DNA of 64,000 nucleotides from Deinandra increscens subsp. villosa (lineage: Eukaryota; Streptophyta; Magnoliopsida; Asterales; Asteraceae), in contig JBCNJP010000027.1 in assembly GCA_039602395.1 (NCBI GenBank), positions 37,519,841 through 37,583,840 of the forward strand, in the 5' to 3' direction. Shown one piece after another: positions 56,773 through 64,000 of the stretch. Position 1 is the first letter of the stretch. The number at the start of each line of letters is the position of its first letter. The notes under the pieces were generated by a model that was not told the DNA's origin, made no database searches, and was given only the letters and a program-made list of their open reading frames with translations. The translations under genes and the position numbers were made by a program.

Positions 56773-59674
56773 CTAGTGGGTGACCCGCCGCGCGTTGCGG
56801 CGGCCTCACCGTTTTTATTAGATTTTTATGTAAAACTCAAAAAACGACTACTCAAGCATTGACACAGTGATGTTAAGCTCTTGAATGCAAACCCATTAAG
56901 TCTTCAAACAATCGATAATTGTACAGGTCTACATATATAAGAATGCTTCAAAAAAAAGAATCACATTACAAATAAACCACTCACAGAAAAACTAAGACTC
57001 ACCAAAATCAAAATCAGATAAACAAAAGAAAAACCACTCACAGAAAAACTAAGACTCACCAAAATCAAAATCACATTACAAATAAACCAAAATCATGAAT
57101 AAGAAGAATGTAAAGGGAGAATTACAACAAAAAAGACTTAAAAACCTAAAATCCCATGTCAAAAAAAATGGAAATGGTTACACAAACTGCCGAAGAATTG
57201 TATACCTTAAGTCGAATAGGCGGAAACTCCCATTCTAATACATCAGACATGACATATCTGCTAAGGAACGAAAATCAATTGAAAGCACTTGAAATTAGGG
57301 CATTCTGAATCTAAATATGCATCTGCCAAGGAACGGAAATGAAATCAACTAACAGCTAAAATGAGGAAGGAGAAAAGGGAAGCAAACAGATTACCTATGA
57401 AATCCTGGCAGCGAACGAAAGGGAAGGCTTGACTTTTGTCTCTGGTTGCCATGACCCGACTGGAAAAGGGAAAATCCAAACCGTATCAGACTTGATGCAC
57501 CGAGGGGTTGTAAGAATCTGAGAAAATGAATTATAACAACTGACCTCTCTATTTGCCTCAGGTTCGTGTTCATCGATTCTGCACTAAAACCCTGGATACA
57601 ATAACAAAAGAGGAAAATGTATCATGTAAATTTTATAAAGCAAAGAGTGCAATACATAAATGGAATGCGTGTTGCGGCAAGAGCTGAAAATGAGAACATA
57701 AAAAATCAAGGAACACCAAATTTAGCCTACAACCTAAACTGATTAAAAGAAGATGACTGAAACATACTTGTATTTGTCTTTGTCCCTGTAAAGAATGATG
57801 AAACATACTTGTAGCACTATTGACCGATTTCTCCTTCTGTGTGCCTTTGGAAACCTTTGATGCTACAACCAACTGAAACTTCTTTATTGATTTGGTACAA
57901 ACTGCCTCTATATCCTACCTATAAACAGAGTAAAAAAAAGCTCCTAATTAACATGAACAGAACATTGCAATCAATATAGTATTACGCTTTATACCATTAC
58001 GAACTAACAAACCTTAAAGGCTTTATCTCACACAAACATATGTATCGAACATGTGGTATGCATATATTTTTAACTAATCATCTTTGTTACCATGGCTTTA
58101 TTATATACATCTGTGAACTAATCAAGTGGTGGAAGTTCAATTAACACAATGTGCAAATGGCTCGTCTAGCATCAGACTTAAACAAAAAGAAGCAATCGTC
58201 ATAAACTTTTGCATCTAGGCCTATAGTAGTATGCCCAACTGTTAAAATACAAACACGCTTAAAATTAATCTCCATGAAAAGTTACAAAATTTATAAAAGA
58301 AACAACCATTTTGGCAAAACAAAATGGCACTTTATTACAATTCTAGTATTCATGTTCTGCTGATCACAAAGTATAATTATAATAAGAAGCTTTATCTAAT
58401 CCAAGAATCCGGAGAGGCTAGAGGTCTAGAAGCTTTCCAATTATCAGCCTCTTATTTGTAAATATATAAACATGGGTTTAGAAGAATTGTAATGATCACA
58501 CTCTTCATATACCTATTAATTTCATAGAAAAACTAAATGGACTTGCGACATTACAACATCAGACATGGATTTGGCAAAGACTTTTAACAAAACCAAACAA
58601 TGGATGCAAGTAAAATAAGAAAGCACATTAACAAAAAAAACCTACCCAAATTCCTGCGAAGAACAAAGAAAGAGCTTCTAATATTGTTTATCCAGAAATT
58701 TGAGCCCTCGAGCCCCCATTGGCGGTTTAAAATTCGCATCTCAACAAACCAAACCCTAATTCTCAATTCCAAGACCAATAGGTTGAGAAAACTCACCAAA
58801 TATATGCAGAATTGAAGGAGGATGATAGTACACAGTCAGAATAGCTCTAAAGTTGCGATTTAACTGCTTGGTCTCATCTCCCTCAACCTCCATTGTTCGA
58901 GCGACCATCTGATGTCGACCGGCCCCCTCCCCTTTATGATTTTCAAGATTTTCTAAAACCCAAAAAGAAAAAAAAATGCTAATCTCATTAAGTACAAATG
59001 AAAAATTGATTTGCAGATCTCAAGTGTTAATGTATTCTTTTTAATGTAAAGTTTCATGAGAAATATATGACCACACCAACTTGTTTCTTCATTATTCCTT
59101 CATCCATCTGACGAAATTAATAGAAAACCAACTCAGTTTTTCATAGAATCACAAATAACATAAACTAAAAAACATGCTTATAAGATGAGTAAAAAGAAGA
59201 GTAAAAAAAGCTGAGCATTAGTATTGATAGGTTTAAGAGAGATAAAGACAACTGCTAGAACCTGTACCAGAGTGCTGCTTCACAACGAAGATGGCAAAGG
59301 AGATCAGCGAAATATAATTAGAACCTGTACCAGAGTGCTGCTTCATAACGGAAAGAACCTGTAACAGAATGCATCTGCACGTCTATTTCTATGGTGAAAT
59401 AATTCAATAAAAAAAGAGAAAGATATATTTACTGACCTCAAAATTGAGTGTTTTTAAAGACTAAAATTGTGTCATCTTCCAACTCAAAAATAGATGAGAA
59501 TTCATGGAGGATGTTCAAACATTGTACCTTGCAATGTATTTAATTATTTAACTATTTATCTAATTATATTTGCTTAGTATTAAATCATAACTTTCAAGAA
59601 TACATCCGAACATCCTTGTATCAATCAAGCAATTTAACATCAAAAGGATAATTGGGAAAGAAGATCAGTAACAC

Positions 59675-59712
59675 CTTAATAGCAACTTCTTCCCCAGGTT
59701 CAATATTAACAC
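59675..59712 (-). pseudogene. Casein-kinase-1-like mini exon
   Basis: Between a GCAG acceptor and an AAG/GT donor the minus strand reads VNIEPGEEVAIK (38 nt). It resembles the exon with the ATP-binding Lys of plant casein kinase 1 (GVN.xTGEEVAxK). Neither the glycine loop before it nor the kinase core after it was found nearby, so it would be an isolated captured exon. The match is short and could also fit another kinase. Confidence 0.35.
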
Positions 59713-60530
59713 CTGCATATTCACAGACGAAGGACAAAAACATTAAATTACCCATAAAAGGGTAACCTGCAAAGCATGGACACATACGGAAACATACATG
59801 TTCATATACAACATAAACAGTTTCCATTTAGAGTAACCCATAATAAATAAATCAACACCTTTCTATCCAGGTTAATATAATTAACGTTCATACAGAAACG
59901 GAGAGAATTTTGAAGGAATAGGAGGTTATCAGATTAAGTTCTGTAAATAAAATCAAATGGTGTTAGGAAAACGACAACAACACAGTTCAATAAGCTTTGG
60001 TGCAGGAGCCTATAAAGCAAGGATCAAAGGATAAGCAAACACACCTCTGAGAGGACGGAAAGCATCCCAAGAACTCGTCAATGAAGAATCCTATAAATTT
60101 AATTGCCTGACTGGAGAACCCAAAAGCCTTGGCAGGAATCAACAAACTGCGATCAGGAAACTGTTTATATGGGTATAAGAAAATCAAAATAATAATTATT
60201 ATCACTAAAAACAAACAGAAATCAACTTAAATAAATCAAAATCCCAGAAATTTTGCCCTAATATGAGAAGCAGGATGCGACGGTACACCTAAACAACCTT
60301 ACCTTCACGGCCCTTGTAGATCGGACATTGTATTTCATGGCTCAGATCTAGGATCAATCATCACAGCGAACGCTAACCATCAGACTATACGAAGCCGTCA
60401 CAACCGAGGTTAACCATAACCACACACCGGTAGCCACGAACCATAAATCGAAAGAAGAAAAATTAAATACCTGCTCTCAATGTTCTTGAATCGGAAAAAA
60501 GAGCAGAGATGAGTGAAGATGGGCGCAAAT

Positions 60531-60551
60531 GAGAGAGAGAGAGAGAGAGAG
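60531..60551. repeat. (GA)n microsatellite
   Basis: About ten GA units in a leader-like stretch, common in plant 5' UTRs (CT-rich on the minus strand). Confidence 0.9.
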
Positions 60552-61237
60552 CGCAGATAAGAAAAACGATGGTGTGTGGTTCTCCTGATATTTGCCACCG
60601 TCGCATCCACTTTTAGCGTCGTCCTCCGGCGACCCTGCTCTTCCGGCGAGTCCACAGCAGCAATGGCGACCCCTCCGGCGATCCCTCTCCTCCCCCTTTG
60701 CTGGTTCGCGACCAATCGAACATGGAAGACGGAATGACCAACCCGAACATGGAAACGGAATTCGTTTTTCTGGTTTGAGAGAGAGAAGTGTGGCCGTGAG
60801 AATGAGGAATAAGGTGTTTTAGGGTTAGAAGCAAACAGAGAAAGTCAAGAACCTGTCAGTTCATCCCTTTCCATTTTGCGTGTTCAAATGAAAGAGATAT
60901 TCAATCCCTGATTTTTGGGATTTCCTGATGATATCTGGTGAAACGGTGGGGGGAGTGGGCTATAACATAAATATATGAGGGGAGTAAAAAGTAAAATAAT
61001 TTGTGGTCAAAATGAATAAAGTATATACTTCACTATTTAAAAGATGATTCTTTATATTTAGGTAATATATATATATAAGTAGGGACGCGTTCTTTCAGAA
61101 TTTGAATATGTCGAGAACTGTAGCAAACCACTTTAATTCTTGTATTATTTACTACATAAATATTAAGAAGTGCATGTAATTTAAAATCTTTAAGATTCAT
61201 TTAAAAAAATGATATATATAGTATTTTGTCAAATGCA

Positions 61238-61512
61238 TGTTGGATTAATCTTGATAGTTCGGGTCTAGTACGGGTCAAGTTTGGTCACGGGTTATTTGGA
61301 TAGGTCATCAATATTGTGCATGTTAATGACTTGATCCAAGTTGACCGAATTCCATAGAAGAAAACGTTGAGTTAGTTGCTAAATAAAAGGAGTAGTGGAT
61401 TGTTTAATTTAGCATGTGTTTATTTATTTTTTCTTTCACTTATAAATAGGAGTAGCTGATTAAAATTTCATGAGTTCTATTTTGAGTGTGATCTTGGGTG
61501 CCTGAACCAACA
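61238..61512 (+). repeat. 5' LTR of the small element
   Basis: Lacks a ~39-bp stretch (GTATTTTTATATATGAATAA onward) that the 3' LTR has after GGAGTAGCTGAT. Confidence 0.9.
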
Positions 61513-62546
61513 TTTGGTATCAGAGCGCTAAAGTTAAGAGGCTGGTTTGAGAGTCGTTTCGGGAGAGCGGCGGTAGTCCCGTAGCTGAAAGGGTGAGAAT
61601 AAGAAAGCATGGTGAAGTGATCGATTTTCAAATCGGTAAAGAAAGATCACAACAGCGATTGAAGACCTATAGAGACCGACATCGGAGAAAAACCGGTGTG
61701 AAGAAGACCGTCGTCGGAAAGGAGATACCGACGCAAGAAAGACCGTTTCCGGAGAAGAAGAACAGAAGCCGTGATAGACCGAACGACATGTGCCCGAAGA
61801 TCGAATCTGTTCTCTTCACCAGAAAGTAAGACCGAGACTGAAAAGACCGTTAAGTAAGCAGAAAGACAGCCCGTAGCAGTGACCGAGAAGCCCGTGAAGC
61901 TGCAACAAAGACCGACGGCTAACCCTGGATCGACACCGAAGACCGAAGGCTCGTCTAGGGAGGTAGAAGACCGAGAAGGAGTTGATTGAAATCAACAAAG
62001 AAAGAATACCTATGCAGGCTGTGCAGCGAGAAAGAGAAAGCAGAAAGTGTGGTACAGATCAAGTAAAAGAAGAAAGGATGGATTCTTGTTTGCTATTTGC
62101 TATTTGCTTTTGCTTTTGTGCATAGGTGTACGTCATTTAAAAGTCAAACCAAGCAAGGTGTTAGGTACTGTACGAAAAAAAAGGTAGTATCATTATTTAG
62201 AATTTGTGACAATAAATTGAGAAAGGAAGGCAATGGCTTTGGTTGCTCCAGCCGGAAGTAAGAAGACAGATTTTTGTTAACTTGGATGAAAAATATTCGA
62301 GATCGAGAAATACCGAGAATGTAAGAAAGAAAGTGGCATGTCCGTAGCAAGTAGCAAGAAACCAGACCATAGCGGTTCGAATAGCAAGTTAGTAAGCAAG
62401 AAGATTCGAAAAAAATTAAGCAAGAAAGTATCGAATCAAGCAAGAAAATAGCAAGTCTGGAAAGAAAAACCGAGTCCGGTTGTAGCAAGAGAAGCAAGAA
62501 CGAATGCAAGGAAGAAAAAAACCGAGATCAAGATTAAGGGAGTGAA

Positions 62547-62860
62547 TGTTGGATTAATCTTTATAGTTCGGGCCGAGTACGGGTCATGTTTGGTCACGGG
62601 TTATTTGGATAGGTCATCAATATTGTGCATGTTAATGACTTGATCCAGGTTGACCGAATTCCATGGAAGAAAACGTTGGGTTAGTTGCTAAAAAAAAGGA
62701 GTAGTGGATTGTTTAATTTAGCATGTGTTTATTTATTTGTTCTTTCACTTATAAATAGGAGTAGCTGATGTATTTTTATATATGAATAAGAAAGAGTTTA
62801 GTACGATAACAAATTTCATGAGTTCTATTTTGAGTGTGATCTTGGGTGCCTGAACCAACA
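62547..62860 (+). repeat. 3' LTR of the small element
   Basis: Full version of the LTR, 314 bp, ending in CCAACA before the ATGCA duplication. Confidence 0.9.
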
Positions 62861-62865
62861 ATGCA

Positions 62866-64000
62866 TATATGCATCCTTTTATTGTTTTCAGAAAACAAAA
62901 AATGAGGAGAGCGGTGATAAACTCAACCAGTGGTGAAGCTTATAATAAAAATTTCGCGGGGGCAAGGCTAAAAAATTATATCGAGGGGGCGATACCCAAT
63001 ACATATAAAATTGAGTAAATTGCACGGGAGGTCCCTGTGGCTTGTTAAATTTTTAAAAATAGTCCTTGAACTTTCGAAAGTTCACGGAAGTCCTCAAGGT
63101 TTCAATTTTATCTTACCCGGGGTCCCTGGGTCTAACGTCGGTTAGAAAACTTAGTTAAGTGAGTGTTAATTGATTGTTATACCCCTTTGTCTTATATCTC
63201 ATTTACTCAAACTCACGCAAACAGGAAGGGAGGTATTGAGAGGGGCTGGAGAACCGGTTTAGGCAGCCGATTTCCTGAAGTCGATTTCCGGAAACCACAC
63301 GATGGTTCGACGACGGTGAGGTAGTGGTTTCACGGGTGAGGTAGTGGTTTCGCGGCGGTGCAAGGATGGTAACTCGATTCTTGACCAAATCTTTTTCACA
63401 TTCTCTCCTGTTAAGCAAATCGTGACTTATCTGGGGAAAATGGGTCGGAAAAGCAGAGGTCACTGGCGGAGGGCCGGAGGCAGAAGCACCCAGCTAGGGT
63501 TTCCGACATAGCGGCGGCGACGACCCTAGTTGGGGTTTCGCTAAGAGCAAGGTGGCGGCAGTGGGGTTCTCTATACAGCGTCCGGTAACAAATTCAGGGT
63601 TGTTACCAGCCACGATCACGAACCCAGCGGCCGTCAGTCGTGATTCCGGCATGTTTAGTTCCGATCGGTGGTTCTCGGTAAGACCTTTGAGTTGTGATTC
63701 GATTCTCAGCTCATTTCCCTTTGTTAAACCTCCAATTATTTCCTCATATCAAACTATGTCTGTCAGATCAAGAAGCTCTGAAGAACGTGATGATGAGACG
63801 TAAAATTAGAAAATCTCTTATCGTGGATTAAGGAGGTACACGGCTGGGGTTAGATTACATACAAAACCGCCACTGTTCGGCCTTCATCGGACCACAACCG
63901 CCACCGGAGGCACCAAAATCGCGGTTGTCGCCGTCCTAGTGATTCTTCGCAAACCAAAACTCAACTCGGGGACCTCAGATTCGAACACCGAAAAGAACAG
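62866..64000. other. Unassigned repeat-like region
   Basis: 62930-63180 contains phrases common in plant short repeats (GTAAATTGCACGGGAGGTCC, GGGGTCCCTGGGTCTAACG), perhaps one end of a MITE. 63190-64000 is GC-richer and leader-like with CGGCGGCGACGACC words; an 83-codon frame at 63552-63803 has no recognisable domain. The window ends here, so a larger unit may be cut. Confidence 0.3.

Larger units (their letters stand above)
56773..61060 (-). mobile_element. Probable minus-strand Helitron carrying gene pieces
   Basis: On the minus strand the 3' terminus is very clear: a perfect 7-bp stem CCGCCGC-loop-GCGGCGG (56785-56803), 8 bp, then CTAG (56773-56776), followed by T. The 5' end is not certain; an AT-rich TC-start candidate lies near 61040-61090. 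The interior has minus-strand, leader-like GC-rich DNA (60480-60850) and intron-like DNA with a few exon-like pieces (e.g. 57440-57590, 57780-57905, 59675-59712 and 60010-60165). No Rep/helicase. Most pieces are unidentified. Confidence 0.5.
61238..62860 (+). mobile_element. Small non-autonomous LTR retrotransposon
   Basis: A 1,623-bp element flanked by ATGCA (61233-61237 and 62861-62865). LTRs 61238-61512 (275 bp) and 62547-62860 (314 bp) start TGTTGGATTAATC and end CCTGAACCAACA. Primer-binding site TGGTATCAGAGC at 61515-61526; purine tract AAGGGAGTGAA before the 3' LTR. The ~1.03-kb interior is purine-rich (many AAGACCG, GAAAGA and AGCAAG words) with no gag or pol; its open frames are low-complexity. 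The LTRs differ by about nine substitutions and one ~39-bp indel, so it is clearly older than the copia element. It resembles TRIM/LARD-type elements in lacking genes. Confidence 0.85.

Noticed and set aside
59621..59827. 68-aa protein-kinase gene
   Set aside because: Only 12 residues inside one small exon look kinase-like; the rest of the frame is intron.

Overview
The window is nuclear DNA of a flowering plant, most likely a eudicot. The signs are spliced genes with GT/AG introns, plant-type transposon families and fragments of plant housekeeping genes. Asteraceae is a guess from the style of the LTR ends and short repeats. I see no complete ordinary host gene. Almost all 64 kb is a nested transposon landscape with captured exons, plus one assembly gap of exactly 500 N (8788-9287).

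Layout. 1-10 kb: short DNA transposons, Helitron ends, a possible SINE and a 5' LTR with primer-binding site running into the gap. 10.4-11.7 kb: a broken FAR1-type fragment and two small elements flanked by (TA)n. 11,736-16,357: a CACTA element with clear ends carrying exons of at least four host genes (KH/FUBP-like, XBAT35-like ankyrin, SECRET AGENT-type O-GlcNAc transferase, Pin4-type parvulin), all on the minus strand. 16.75-21.96 kb: a LINE/L1 with intact ORF1 and decayed ORF2. 22.9-30.2 kb: a hAT-like MITE and a ~205-bp tandem repeat split by five back-to-back (TA)n-bounded elements. 30.2-32.5 kb: a (TA)n-bounded end enclosing a TOM3-like first exon and a hAT MITE.

32,534-43,909: an 11.4-kb Mutator-like element, the main coding unit. 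It has a spliced transposase gene with an unbroken 796-aa frame (FAR1 domain, MULE core, SWIM finger, zinc knuckle), two small divergent genes sharing a promoter region, and a nine-exon Ulp1-protease gene of ~1,280 aa broken by one base in an A8 run. 43,922-50,393: another (TA)n element split by a very young, nearly intact Ty1/copia element (LTRs differ at 1 of 215 bases). 50.7-55.9 kb: a probable Helitron with a nested PIF/Harbinger element and a foldback MITE. 55,927-56,728: a foldback element with 26-bp palindromes. 56,773-~61,060: a probable minus-strand Helitron with a casein-kinase-1-like exon. 61,238-62,860: a small non-autonomous LTR element. The remainder is unrecognised repeat-like sequence.

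The most striking pattern is that eight or nine element types, mostly unrelated inside, are all bounded by (TA)n microsatellites. About twenty of their ends share one terminal signature: G at position 1, G near 8, AAC(C) at 19-22, and usually a second ACC about 19 bases further in. The 11.4-kb MULE sits in the same kind of (TA)n site with a related end, so it, or a relative, may drive a transposon group that targets TA microsatellites. This is inference from sequence; no searches were run.
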